A stretch of 64,000 nucleotides of DNA, taken from assembly GCA_022565395.1 (NCBI GenBank), contig JAIUMV010000004.1:124001-188000 (forward strand). Direction: 5' to 3'. A program made the position numbers and the translations under genes. Origin of the DNA: Marinobacter sp. Lineage in GTDB: Bacteria > Pseudomonadota > Gammaproteobacteria > Pseudomonadales > Oleiphilaceae. Of this stretch, positions 1 to 8,514 are shown piece by piece; positions within the stretch are counted from its first letter, which is position 1, and every line of letters starts with the position of its first letter. Below the pieces are notes generated by a model. The model ran no database searches. It saw only the letters and a program-made list of their open reading frames with translations, and had not been told where the DNA came from.

Positions 1-1
1 A

Positions 2-862
2 CGCACCATAACGCTGCACCAGATTCTGTCTCACCGCGGCGGTATTCCCGGTATTCCCAAAAACACCCCTATCGATGTGTTGTGGAACAAGGACGAGATC
101 TGGCGCTTGCTGTGCGAATCCAAACCCATCGAGGTGGACGGTGCCAAAGTGGCCTACCATGCCATTACCGGCGGCTTTGTGCTGCAACGGGTGCTGGAGA
201 AGGTGACCGGTCAGTCCATCGAGTCCTATCTGGATACCCATTTGCGCCAGCCGCTGGGGATGAAATGGTTTACCTACGGCATTGACGAGGCCAATCTGCC
301 CCAGCTGGCGGAAAACTACATCACCGGTCCCGCCTTGCCCTTCCCGATTTCATGGGCGGTCAAACGTGCGCTGGGCGGGGATATCAATACCGTAGGTGAA
401 GTCGTTAACGACATGCGCTTCCAGGAGGCGGTTATCCCGGCTGGCAACCTGTGTGGTACGGCCGATGAAATAGGGCGCTTCTTCCAGATGATGCTCAATG
501 GCGGTGTCTGGAATGGCCAGAAGATCTGTGAGGCCAACACTATCCGCCGTGCCATTCAGCAATATGGTTCGTTGCAGATAGATCGCACCATGATGGTGCC
601 CATGCGTTTTAGCGCCGGCTTTATGCTGGGGGGTGATCCGGTGGGTCTGTGGGGGCCAAAAAGCCGTTACGCCTTCGGGCATATCGGCCTGATCAACAAG
701 CTGTGCTGGGCGGATGCGGCCAGAGATATCAGCGTCAGCATGCTGACTACCGGTATCCCCATAGTGGCTCACCACCTGCCGGCTCTGGCCATGTTTGTGA
801 ACACCGTATGCCAGCAATTCCCGCTGCTGCCGGAAGATCGTCGCTCCACGGTGGCCGCCTGA
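2..862 (+). CDS. Serine hydrolase, beta-lactamase/esterase fold (5' truncated)
   Basis: This gene enters from the left edge; the frame is open from base 2 and the true start lies outside the window. The visible 286 residues are the C-terminal part of a class C beta-lactamase-related hydrolase (EstB-like esterases, penicillin-binding-protein-like). The segment ITLHQILSHRGGIP matches the conserved stretch that follows the catalytic SxxK motif, which is outside the window. YHAITGGFVL occupies the place of the family Tyr-x-Asn motif, and FGHIG near the C-terminus takes the place of the KTG/HxG box. No Asn is seen in the YHA triplet, which points to an esterase or peptidase-like member rather than a true beta-lactamase. 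Substrate unknown. Confidence 0.8.
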   Translation, partial: RTITLHQILSHRGGIPGIPKNTPIDVLWNKDEIWRLLCESKPIEVDGAKVAYHAITGGFVLQRVLEKVTGQSIESYLDTHLRQPLGMKWFTYGIDEANLPQLAENYITGPALPFPISWAVKRALGGDINTVGEVVNDMRFQEAVIPAGNLCGTADEIGRFFQMMLNGGVWNGQKICEANTIRRAIQQYGSLQIDRTMMVPMRFSAGFMLGGDPVGLWGPKSRYAFGHIGLINKLCWADAARDISVSMLTTGIPIVAHHLPALAMFVNTVCQQFPLLPEDRRSTVAA

Positions 863-894
863 GACAGGTGGGTCTCGTTTGTCAGCTGGGGGGA

Positions 895-1239
895 TTACAG
901 CCCTCCCAGCTGATCCTCCAGAATTGCCAGCACTGAGGACAGAATCTCCTTGAAGTCTGTCAGGGTTTTGGTGCGCTGAATCACCTCGTATTTATGTTCA
1001 TCCAGCCGGTCCAGCTTCGGTACCACCCGCCGTATACCCTCGGTAATCACTTCGTAGGGATAGTGGTGGTCCATCACGCTGAGCTTGTTCAGCTCGGCGA
1101 CTTCCTGATTGAAGATGCTGATGATGTCATACAGCATATCCTTGTGCCGCAGGGTACTGGCTTCCCAGTAGGCGTCATCCAGTAGCTCCAGCAATGACAT
1201 GTATTCGCGGATGGTGTCCGCGACGGATGCTTGGCTCAT
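895..1239 (-). CDS. Small hypothetical protein
   Basis: A 114-residue acidic, largely helical soluble protein with no signal peptide or membrane segment. I do not recognise the family. It begins MSQASVADTIREYMSLLELLDDAYWEAS and carries a heptad-like pattern of Leu/Ile suggesting a helical bundle. It is convergent with the hydrolase on its left. The reading frame is uninterrupted and codon use matches its neighbours, so it is probably real. No function can be proposed. Confidence 0.6.
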   Translation of the reverse strand: MSQASVADTIREYMSLLELLDDAYWEASTLRHKDMLYDIISIFNQEVAELNKLSVMDHHYPYEVITEGIRRVVPKLDRLDEHKYEVIQRTKTLTDFKEILSSVLAILEDQLGGL

Positions 1240-1372
1240 AGGATGGGCGCTCCCCAGTGATCGTTAGTGTGTTTAGGATAGCAGGGGATCAACAGGTTTG
1301 GAGCCCTGGCAAGTCAGGAATGCAGCGCGGGCTGTGAATATGACAAAGTGTGATGTGCGTCTCCACAAAAAA

Positions 1373-1386
1373 TGAACTGACGTTCA
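1373..1386. promoter_or_regulatory. Inverted repeat, possible operator
   Basis: TGAAC-TGAC-GTTCA is a perfect 5-bp inverted repeat with a 4-bp spacer, in the 200-bp divergent gap between the hypothetical gene ending at 895 (leftward) and the small gene starting near 1439-1454. The form is that of a TetR/MarR-type half-site pair. No cognate regulator is adjacent, so this is a weak call. Confidence 0.3.
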
Positions 1387-1453
1387 CCTTTACTTGTCAT
1401 TTGTCAGACTGTCGTGCAAAATACGCTCAACTCAACGGATGAGAGCCCTCACC

Positions 1454-1699
1454 ATGCTGGATGCCGATAGCCGAACCATGAACCGACAGCCCTTGCGGCT
1501 TCACCATCACGAAAGTGTGCTGCATCAGGTGCGAGAGCGCCTGCTGACGGAAATCACCCAGTTGGAGCAGCGCCTCGCTACCCTGCGCAATCACCCCGGA
1601 GAACACGCCGGGCTGATGATCAACACCTATGAGCGCATGATTGCCCGCAAAAAGCACTTCATGGCCACCTGGCAGCTGACGGACATCGGACCTCAGTGA
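1454..1699 (+). CDS. Small hypothetical coiled-coil protein
   Basis: An 81-residue basic, His-rich small protein. The frame stays open upstream to a TTG at 1394 and has in-frame ATGs at 1439 and 1454; none has a clear Shine-Dalgarno, so the start is uncertain. Residues in the middle (RERLLTEITQLEQRLATLRN) form a short coiled coil. No family recognised. It lies alone, with the leftward lipoprotein gene converging on it. Confidence 0.45.
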   Translation: MLDADSRTMNRQPLRLHHHESVLHQVRERLLTEITQLEQRLATLRNHPGEHAGLMINTYERMIARKKHFMATWQLTDIGPQ

Positions 1700-1740
1700 A
1701 ACGCACTTGTGCGTCCGCCTGGTATGTTGCTGTGCCTGGC

Positions 1741-2736
1741 CTACTGACGTTCAGCAATGCTGACGATGGCGAAACTGCCCGCCGGTGTATCGGCGGTTGA
1801 ACAGCTGGCTTTATTGCCATCTGGTACGTTCAGGTCATCGTTGGAGGTAAAGAACTCCGCCCGCGCCATGGCGTAGTCCAGCTCTACCCTCAGGCAGTTG
1901 ATGGTCTGGCCATTCAGCGTCAGAAAGGTGTTCTCACTCAGCACCAGCGTATCCTGCTGCGCCAGGAAATCCTGCACCATGGCAACACGGCCTCGGTTAC
2001 GTAATGTCAGTGAGGCCTCCCGGCGCTCCGGAGCGTTATAGCCCAAGGCGCTGAAACTGCCGGGATCGAACTGGCTGCCGGTTGCCAGACTGAGCAATTC
2101 CGGCTCTTCGCTGATGGGGCCGGATGGTTGACGGGCAGTATACTGCAGCGTGCGTATCACCTTGTTGGAGCTTTGCGGCGTGTAGACCCAGCTCAGGGTG
2201 GAATAGATCCAGGTGCTCTCAGCCAACGGCAGGCCGGCTTGCTCGGCAGACTGGTCACGGAACCGAATCAGCGCACCGTTGCTGCGGGTATTGTAGGTGC
2301 CTGGCGCGTTAAGGCGGATGCGGTCAGCAATATAGCGTCGGCCATCATTGAAGTTGATGACCTGATTCTCGCCGATCATCCAGTTCATCAGGTCCCAGGG
2401 GTTACGGCTTCGGATGTAGGTTTTGCTGTCCCCGCTGGGGCTGGTGCCTGCAAACTGATTGATTTCCTGCCGTAGCAAGGCCACCACGTCCGCCGCCAGT
2501 GGGTGGTTGCCCGCATCGGGTACCGGTTCAATGCCCGTGTAAACATCCCAGAACAGGGTTTCCTGCAGGGCATTGGGGGCAGACTGGGAATTCTCGACGT
2601 TGAACGATGACAAGCTGAGATCCACACTGGCGGCGGGATTGAAGCCGCCGCCCCCGCGCTCTGGCGCTATTATCTTGCAGCTTGGCAGCAGTGCCAGGCT
2701 GACGATGACCGTAAGCAGCGCAAGGCTATGCTTCAT
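1741..2736 (-). CDS. Hypothetical lipoprotein
   Basis: A 331-residue protein beginning with a lipoprotein signal: a basic start, a hydrophobic run and the lipobox LPSC at about residues 17-20, so it should be cleaved and lipidated at Cys20. The mature part starts KIIAPERGGGGFN and is polar, with no repeats or membrane spans. I do not recognise the domain. It stands divergent from the hybrid sensor kinase at 2855. Whether it sits in the inner or outer membrane cannot be decided from sequence. Confidence 0.7.
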   Translation of the reverse strand: MKHSLALLTVIVSLALLPSCKIIAPERGGGGFNPAASVDLSLSSFNVENSQSAPNALQETLFWDVYTGIEPVPDAGNHPLAADVVALLRQEINQFAGTSPSGDSKTYIRSRNPWDLMNWMIGENQVINFNDGRRYIADRIRLNAPGTYNTRSNGALIRFRDQSAEQAGLPLAESTWIYSTLSWVYTPQSSNKVIRTLQYTARQPSGPISEEPELLSLATGSQFDPGSFSALGYNAPERREASLTLRNRGRVAMVQDFLAQQDTLVLSENTFLTLNGQTINCLRVELDYAMARAEFFTSNDDLNVPDGNKASCSTADTPAGSFAIVSIAERQ

Positions 2737-2854
2737 AGGGGCTCCAGCAGGGGTGCGAAAGCGGGTTTAACAGGTTAAAGTGACACCAGGACGTTCCTGA
2801 ACTGCACATACAATAATGTATAACCCCGGTCGTTGCTCGTCTGGAGATCACATT

Positions 2855-5800
2855 TTGCCGACCCTGTTGAGATGCCTGGCTCAGCACATGCTGCTGCTTG
2901 TCCTGTTGGTGGGCTTGCTGCCTGCGCAGGCCTGGGCCAGCCCGTCCTGCAGCAATGGTTCGCTGGTGGTGAGTGCGCGGCAGGCCAGTTATGACCTGGG
3001 GCAGTGTTTCTATTACCTGGAAGACCGGGATCATCAGGTGTCCCTGGCCGACATACTGGCGGGTGAAGCGCCGGCCTTTTCCCAGCACCGTGGTGGCATC
3101 CTGAGTTTTGGTTACACCCGGTCGGTGTATTGGGCCCGCTTCGACTTGCGTCTGGCACCCCGGGAAGCACCCTCGCACTGGGTGTTTGAGCTGGCCTTGC
3201 CGCTGGTGGACGAAGCCACCCTTTATGTGGTGGAGGACGGTGCACTGGTGCATGAACGCAGCATCGGTTACCGGGATGACTGGGCCAGCCGGGATCTGGC
3301 GGTGCCCAACCCGGTGTTCCGCACTGAGCTCAAACCTGACCGTGATATCCAGCTCTATCTGCGCATCAGCACCGTCAATACCTTTCGGATGCCGGTGACC
3401 CTCTGGCATGCCGATGCTTACATCCAGCGGGTATCCGTGGAGGAAGCCTTCCGCGGCATCCTGTTTGGCAGTTTGCTGGCCATCCTTATCTATAACGTAT
3501 TTGTGATGTTTTCGGTACGGCAGCGCAGCTATGTCTACTATGTGTTGTATCTGATCTTTGCCACCGTGTTTATTACCACCGAGCAGGTACACGGCATGCA
3601 GTTGCTTGAAACGCGGCCGGCCCTGTTCGACAAGCAGTATCTGCACTATCACATCATGCTGAGTTGGCTGTTCGGCCTGCTGATGACCCGTGAGTTCCTC
3701 GGTACGCAAACGTATGCCCCCGGGCTTGACCAGGTATTGCGCATCAGTTTGTACGGTGTGATCGTGAGTTTCGTGCTGAGTCTGGGCATGCCCTACCATG
3801 TCGGCATGCAGTGGGTGGTGATCGGCTCCATGGCCCTGTGCGCGGTGGTGATCCTGACTACCCTGGCAGCCTGGCGCCAATACAACCGGGCTGCGGGCGC
3901 CTATTTTCTCGCCTGGACGACGGCACTGACAGGTTTTGTTGCCTATGGCCTGATGGCCATGGGTTTCCTGCCCCTGAATATCTTGACGGCCTATGCGCCG
4001 CAGTTGGGGCTGACGGCTCAGGTGATTCTGTTCTCCTTCGCGCTGGCGGACCGTATCAAACTGGTGCAGGCCGAGGCCATCAACTGGAACGAGCGGGCAC
4101 TGACCAACCTGTGGCGTTACCAGTCCCTGTTTGATAATGCGGTGGAAGGTATTTTCCAGATGTCACTGGATCGTCGCTTTATCACCGCCAACCCGGCGAT
4201 TGCCCGTATACTGGGTTTCCGCAGCAGTCACGCCCTGCTCAAAGCCAACCCTGATGTGCTTGATACCTGCTTCGCCGACACCCGCATTCGCCAGTGGGTG
4301 GTAGAGCGGCTGGAATCCGCCGGTGCGGTAAAGGGTATCGAAGCCCGGTTTCTGGATCGCCAGGGCAAGGAGCGCTGGGCGACCATTTCACTGCAAACCG
4401 TCTACAGTGAGTCGGGCGAGCCGCTGCACCTGGAAGGGACCTGTGTTGATGCCACCGAGCGCCACAAGCGCTATCGGCTGGAGCGGGAACGTGAAAACGA
4501 GCGCATGGAAAAAGAGCTTGCGCGTAACTCGGCGGCGGCGAAAAGCCAGTTCCTCGCCAATATGAGCCATGAGATTCGCACCCCGCTCTCCGCCATTATC
4601 GGTTATGGCGAAACGCTGCTGGATGCGGAGTTGCCGGAGGAAGAAAAGCGTCGCAGTGCTGAGACGGTAGTCAGTAGTGGGCGCCATCTGCTGGATCTGG
4701 TCAATGACATCCTCGACCATTCCAAGATTGACGCCGATAAGCTGGAGGTGGATGTCTGCAAGGTTAGCCTGCCAGATCTGCTGGAGGAAATCCGCGCCAT
4801 CTTTGAACCACGGGCACGGGAAAAAGGGCTGGTCTTTGCCATTATCTGCCAGTATCCCATCCCTGATGCCATCGAAACCGATCCGACCCGACTGCGGCAG
4901 ATCATCATCAATCTTTGTGGGAATGCCCTCAAGTTTACTGATCAGGGCAGTATTGATTTGATCGTGCGCTGTGACCAACAGCGCCAGCGATTGCAGCTTG
5001 AGGTTAAGGATACGGGTATCGGTATCAAGACCGAGCAACTGGGTCGTCTGTTTGATCCCTTTGCCCAGGGCAGTGCCGAGGTGGCCCGCCAGTATGGTGG
5101 CACCGGCCTGGGGCTGGCCATTTCCCGGCGCCTTGCGCAGTTGCTGGGTGGCGATATCCAGGTGCAAAGCCGCTATGGTGAAGGCAGTGTTTTCACGGTG
5201 GAAGTGGCGACTGGCGATCTTGCGGACGCCAGGCTGCTGCAAAATGACCAGCAGCGTTTGCGCACCACCCAGGCCCGCAGCCAGCAACCCATCCCCCGCC
5301 TGAAGGGGCATATCCTGCTGGCGGAAGACAACGACGTAAACCGGAAGCTGGTCAGCCTGCTGGTGGCCCGCACCGGTGCCCAGCTCAGCTTTGCTGAAAA
5401 CGGCGCAGAAGCGCTGGAACAGGCTTTAAAGCGCCGGTTCGACCTGATCCTGATGGATATCCAGATGCCGGTGATGAATGGCCGGGATGCCACTGTGGCG
5501 CTGCGGGAGGCCGGGGTGAACACGCCCATTGTGGCGCTGACAGCAAACGTTATGGTGGAGGATATCGAAGATTACCGTCAGGCGGGTTGCACGGAACACA
5601 TGGCCAAACCTATTGATCGCCAGCGCTTCTTTGCCCTGCTCAGCCGTTACCTGCCCGCGGACCCCCGGGCCGCCGCCAGCAAACCGGGAGGCGACCAAGA
5701 GCAGCGAGCCCTCAGCCGTCTGGTGAAGCAGTTCCGGGAGAGCCTCAGCCCCCGCCTGGTGCGTTTGCAGGTGGCGTTCAGCGATGGTGACATGGATACT

Positions 5801-6025
5801 TTGCGCCGTGAGGTGCACCAGATTAAGGGCACCGCTGGTGCCATGGGCTATGGCCCGATCACCGAACAGGCGCGGGCAGTGGAAGCCTGCCTGCGCGCCA
5901 GCCCGATAGATCGCAATGCGCTGGCGGACGCCTTCGGTATGCTGGTGAGTTTGATTGATCAGGCAAAACTTGATTCCGGGGACTTTGCGGTTCCCGCTTT
6001 ACTGCAGGGAGAAAGCAAACAATGA
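2855..6025 (+). CDS. Hybrid sensor histidine kinase (7TMR-DISM, PAS, HisKA, HATPase, REC, HPt)
   Basis: A multi-domain phosphorelay kinase in the inner membrane. I chose TTG 2855 because a GGAG lies 8 bases upstream and the protein then opens directly with a signal peptide (RCLAQHMLLLVLLVGLLPAQAWA); an ATG at 2816 is in frame but has no Shine-Dalgarno. Order: periplasmic 7TMR-DISM extracellular domain (about 30-175), seven-helix membrane region (about 190-395), PAS (about 415-530), HisKA with SHEIRTPLS and phospho-acceptor His572, HATPase with the DTGIGI and GTGLGLAIS glycine boxes, a receiver with Asp868 (LILMDIQMP), and a C-terminal HPt with HQIKGTAGAMG (His988). The ligand is unknown; 7TMR-DISM proteins often sense carbohydrate-like or small ligands. 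It overlaps the next gene by 4 bases (ATGA). Confidence 0.9.
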   Translation: MPTLLRCLAQHMLLLVLLVGLLPAQAWASPSCSNGSLVVSARQASYDLGQCFYYLEDRDHQVSLADILAGEAPAFSQHRGGILSFGYTRSVYWARFDLRLAPREAPSHWVFELALPLVDEATLYVVEDGALVHERSIGYRDDWASRDLAVPNPVFRTELKPDRDIQLYLRISTVNTFRMPVTLWHADAYIQRVSVEEAFRGILFGSLLAILIYNVFVMFSVRQRSYVYYVLYLIFATVFITTEQVHGMQLLETRPALFDKQYLHYHIMLSWLFGLLMTREFLGTQTYAPGLDQVLRISLYGVIVSFVLSLGMPYHVGMQWVVIGSMALCAVVILTTLAAWRQYNRAAGAYFLAWTTALTGFVAYGLMAMGFLPLNILTAYAPQLGLTAQVILFSFALADRIKLVQAEAINWNERALTNLWRYQSLFDNAVEGIFQMSLDRRFITANPAIARILGFRSSHALLKANPDVLDTCFADTRIRQWVVERLESAGAVKGIEARFLDRQGKERWATISLQTVYSESGEPLHLEGTCVDATERHKRYRLERERENERMEKELARNSAAAKSQFLANMSHEIRTPLSAIIGYGETLLDAELPEEEKRRSAETVVSSGRHLLDLVNDILDHSKIDADKLEVDVCKVSLPDLLEEIRAIFEPRAREKGLVFAIICQYPIPDAIETDPTRLRQIIINLCGNALKFTDQGSIDLIVRCDQQRQRLQLEVKDTGIGIKTEQLGRLFDPFAQGSAEVARQYGGTGLGLAISRRLAQLLGGDIQVQSRYGEGSVFTVEVATGDLADARLLQNDQQRLRTTQARSQQPIPRLKGHILLAEDNDVNRKLVSLLVARTGAQLSFAENGAEALEQALKRRFDLILMDIQMPVMNGRDATVALREAGVNTPIVALTANVMVEDIEDYRQAGCTEHMAKPIDRQRFFALLSRYLPADPRAAASKPGGDQEQRALSRLVKQFRESLSPRLVRLQVAFSDGDMDTLRREVHQIKGTAGAMGYGPITEQARAVEACLRASPIDRNALADAFGMLVSLIDQAKLDSGDFAVPALLQGESKQ

Positions 6026-6582
6026 CCGACAAGAACCGTCGTCAGGAACAACAATCCATGAGCATGATGTACGGCACCTATGCTGACATTCTGTTTGTGC
6101 TGTTTCCGTTTCTGGCCATCCTGATGCAACGTCTTTGGGATGGCGAGCTGGCCGATGCGCTGTTGCGCCCGGATTTGAGCATAGCTGCCGCTATTCTTGC
6201 CGGGCTGGCTATTGGCAAGTTCGTGCTGGGCCTGGTGACCGAGCGGGATCTGGGGCCCCACAAAGAGCGCATCGTGTTCTTTATTGCCCTGACCCTGTTC
6301 CTGGTGCTGGGGCCCGCGCTGATCCTGATTCTAAGCATTGTTGGTGGCCAGCAGGTCCCTGAATTTGTGGCTTTTTTACAACCTGTCTTGCTGGTGATTG
6401 CGATTTCCCTCTACACCACAGCCATCAGTATCAGTAATATGCTCACTCGACCGGGGCGCCCGGCGGGTGCTGAGCGAGGCCCGGCGATGGATGATGCCGG
6501 AATGGACCCGCAAGGGGACGATGGCGGGCGACCAACGCTCAAAGTGCCACCGCGCGCCCAGGGTGGCAGCCGTAGCGCGTGA
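6022..6582 (+). CDS. Four-helix integral membrane protein, kinase-linked
   Basis: A 186-residue protein whose ATG overlaps the stop of the hybrid kinase by four bases, so translation is probably coupled. Four hydrophobic segments are visible (about residues 17-36, 52-72, 84-109 and 115-136), followed by a polar, Pro/Gly-rich cytoplasmic tail of about 45 residues. No recognised domain. Its place between a hybrid kinase and a lone receiver suggests an accessory or target role in the same signalling path; that is inferred from context only. Confidence 0.7.
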   Translation: MTDKNRRQEQQSMSMMYGTYADILFVLFPFLAILMQRLWDGELADALLRPDLSIAAAILAGLAIGKFVLGLVTERDLGPHKERIVFFIALTLFLVLGPALILILSIVGGQQVPEFVAFLQPVLLVIAISLYTTAISISNMLTRPGRPAGAERGPAMDDAGMDPQGDDGGRPTLKVPPRAQGGSRSA

Positions 6583-6598
6583 ATTACGAGGAAACGGA

Positions 6599-6994
6599 AT
6601 GGAAAAGCTAAGTGTACTGGTGGTGGAAGACGATCCGATCATGCGCGAGCTGCTAAAGGACATGCTCTATCAGGCTGGCGCAACCCTGATCACCGACTGC
6701 GAGGACGCGGCGTCTGCACATGCCTGCTTTGCCGCCGAGGTGTTTGACATCATCATGCTGGATCTGGGGTTGCCGGATGCGGATGGCCATCAGGTGATGA
6801 AGGATTTCAAGGGCGCTAATCCGCAACAGCATATTGTGCTGGTTACCGCAGATGACTCTATCGAGAGTATCCAGAAAGCCATCAGCGCAGGCGCCAATGG
6901 CTATGTGGTGAAGCCTTATTCTCTGGAGAAAATCCAGGACGTGCTGAACAACTTTGTCATGATCAACGGTGGGCGCGGCGACCGCATGCACTGA
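6599..6994 (+). CDS. Stand-alone CheY-like receiver protein
   Basis: A 131-residue single-domain response regulator. The start at 6599 follows GAGGAAACGGA. The canonical receiver features are present: the acidic pair in VVEDDP, the phospho-acceptor Asp in IIMLDLGLPD, the Thr in LVTADD, and the Lys in VVKPYS. There is no output domain. It is the third gene after the hybrid kinase and the membrane protein, and could accept phosphate from the HPt domain (His988) of that kinase or act on a separate target by protein contact. Confidence 0.88.
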   Translation: MEKLSVLVVEDDPIMRELLKDMLYQAGATLITDCEDAASAHACFAAEVFDIIMLDLGLPDADGHQVMKDFKGANPQQHIVLVTADDSIESIQKAISAGANGYVVKPYSLEKIQDVLNNFVMINGGRGDRMH

Positions 6995-7021
6995 CCCGCG
7001 CCCGGCATCTGCCTGACGGGT

Positions 7022-7294
7022 TCAGGCCACCTGTCGTGCGATCCAGGAATTGTATTTGGTCGCCAGGGCGCGAACGTAACGGGCTTCGGCCCCGTCCAGA
7101 CTGACCAGCACGCCCTTGAAGATCCAGCCGCGCTCGTACAGACCAAGCACCCGCTGCTCATCATCCAGATTAACCCGCTGGTTCAGTTTCTTGCAGATGG
7201 CATCCAGCAACGGCAGCTTTTCCGGGCGTTTTAGCGGCCCAGGACGAAGGTTGGGCTGCTGATTGCTACCGCGAGTCATGGGTCGTCTTTTCAT
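7022..7294 (-). CDS. Small basic hypothetical protein
   Basis: A 90-residue protein read leftward from an ATG preceded by AAGGAGACCACC, a very good ribosome binding site; the longer open frame upstream lacks one. The N-terminus is very basic (MKRRPMTRGSNQQ), the rest mixed helical, ending KYNSWIARQVA. No family recognised. A strong intrinsic-terminator-like hairpin with a T-run on the same strand lies only about 25 bases before the ribosome binding site (7330-7357), leaving no room for a promoter in between; see findings. Confidence 0.65.
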   Translation of the reverse strand: MKRRPMTRGSNQQPNLRPGPLKRPEKLPLLDAICKKLNQRVNLDDEQRVLGLYERGWIFKGVLVSLDGAEARYVRALATKYNSWIARQVA

Positions 7295-7329
7295 GGTGGT
7301 CTCCTTCTTGATTTTGCCGCTGCAAAACA

Positions 7330-7357
7330 AAAACCCCGGCGCGGCGGCCGGGGTTTT
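7330..7357 (-). terminator. Intrinsic terminator/attenuator hairpin upstream of the 7294 gene
   Basis: Perfect 11-bp arms (AAAACCCCGGC / GCCGGGGTTTT) around a 6-base loop. On the minus strand it is followed by TTTTTGTTTTG, a good rho-independent terminator; on the plus strand only four T follow. Because it precedes the leftward gene at 7022-7294 it would end any transcript arriving from the right, so it is either the end of an upstream small RNA or an attenuator. Confidence 0.6.
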
Positions 7358-7774
7358 CTGGAGCTATCCAACCCGGTCGCCACAGGCTTCCGGGGATGGT
7401 TCGAAAGCCTAACTGGACATGATCTGCGCAGGTACTGCGTGCACCATAAAGCCACCGGTACCCAAGGGGCACTGGTTCGCCTTGCTGTGAATGTTGGCTG
7501 GCATCATGTGCGTGTCCGCGTATCCTGTCGTAACGTTGTCATGTACTTCCGAAGGTGTAGGGACTCCCCTACCTTGCTCACAGTGTATCGCTTATGGGCC
7601 GCTTTGCAACTGCGCAGTTGTTCGCATGCAGTTGGGTGCAATTGGCAAACACTTTCGGCAAACCCGTACAGACGAATACGCGAGGTGGCGGAATAATGGT
7701 GGCCTGTCACGTGTTTTATGTTGTGCTATCCGTCAGGTCACCGGTTGTGGCCAGATTGGCGGAACTCTCCTTTC
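7358..7774. other. Gene-poor stretch, possible small-RNA region
   Basis: About 420 bases with no convincing protein gene: the open frames here have poor starts and run through the downstream terminator. It contains a small hairpin at about 7557-7572 (GTAGGG-ACTC-CCCTAC) and a 32-codon minus-strand frame at 7409-7507 (ATGATGCCAGCC start, no good ribosome binding site). It is bounded on the left by a minus-strand terminator and on the right by a plus-strand terminator, so RNA genes on either strand are possible. I did not recognise 6S, tmRNA or RNase P RNA. Confidence 0.35.
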
Positions 7775-7807
7775 AGCGCGCCTGGTATTCCAGCCGCGCT
7801 TTTTTTA
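7775..7807 (+). terminator. Rho-independent terminator
   Basis: AGCGCGCCTGG, loop TATT, CCAGCCGCGCT (one C-C mismatch), followed immediately by a run of T on the plus strand. No plus-strand protein gene lies upstream within 750 bases, so it may end a non-coding RNA transcribed through 7358-7774. Confidence 0.6.
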
Positions 7808-7840
7808 TGGGTTGCTCCTGTCTTCAACGGCGTTCCGTGA

Positions 7841-8371
7841 TCACTGGTCTACGGCAAGCTGTTGCGCCAGTCGGGGTCCGGCGTGCCGGACCTGCTGCCA
7901 GGTTTCCTGCAGAATCAGGGCATCGTTAGCCGCTCGGTGGACCGGCAGGCCCAGTTCAAGGATGACCCGCTGACGTACTTCTGACCACTGCTGGACCTGG
8001 CTGGGGGACAGCAGCATGGAAATGGACTCCAGCTGAAAGCTGGGGGTCATATCAGCCGCCCGAAACAGCCGGTGCAGCCAGAAGCTGTCAAAGGTCCAGG
8101 CATCGCAGAACACGGCGCCTGCCAGCAGGCTGTTGAGCTCGGCAGCTACGTCTTTGACGCCCAGGCCTTCATCCAGCAGGGTTTGCCGGTCGATGCCATG
8201 AATCTGTTCGGCGCTTTCCGACCAGTCCTGCCAGGTGCCATGGGGACGAATAAGCCAGCTGTGCAGGCTGTGATCAGGCAGGCAGATGCCCACCTCTATC
8301 GGGTAGCTGGCAATGAGGTCGAGGCTGGAAGCCTCAAAGTCAATAAATGCAGGTGCGTCGAGCGCTGTCAT
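7841..8371 (-). CDS. 3'-5' exonuclease, DEDDh family
   Basis: A 176-residue exonuclease of the RNase T / DnaQ superfamily. It has all the DEDDh residues: Asp and Glu in FIDFEASS near residue 10, the middle Asp in FCDAWTFDSFW near residue 90, and the His plus final Asp in HRAANDALIL near residue 145-150. The length equals a bare catalytic domain without accessory parts. It probably degrades single-stranded DNA or RNA 3' ends in the cytoplasm, target unknown. It is divergent from queC and unrelated to that pathway. Confidence 0.85.
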   Translation of the reverse strand: MTALDAPAFIDFEASSLDLIASYPIEVGICLPDHSLHSWLIRPHGTWQDWSESAEQIHGIDRQTLLDEGLGVKDVAAELNSLLAGAVFCDAWTFDSFWLHRLFRAADMTPSFQLESISMLLSPSQVQQWSEVRQRVILELGLPVHRAANDALILQETWQQVRHAGPRLAQQLAVDQ

Positions 8372-8514
8372 ACCGTTTTTCTGATTCTATCCGGCCTTGC
8401 TGGCCGGTGGTGTTGTGGCGACAAGAGCGGAGAGTTTAACCCCGTATGCGCCGGGTAGCGAACCCAGGATGCCATTCCACTGTTACAATACGTCCATCAG
8501 AATTGGAGTTGCCC

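Noticed and set aside
2726-3880. A 384-codon minus-strand frame overlapping the hybrid kinase
   Set aside because: Antisense shadow of the 7TMR-DISM region with low-complexity His/Gln composition and no ribosome binding site.
7358-7774. 6S RNA, tmRNA or RNase P RNA
   Set aside because: None of the conserved sequence blocks of these RNAs could be found on either strand.
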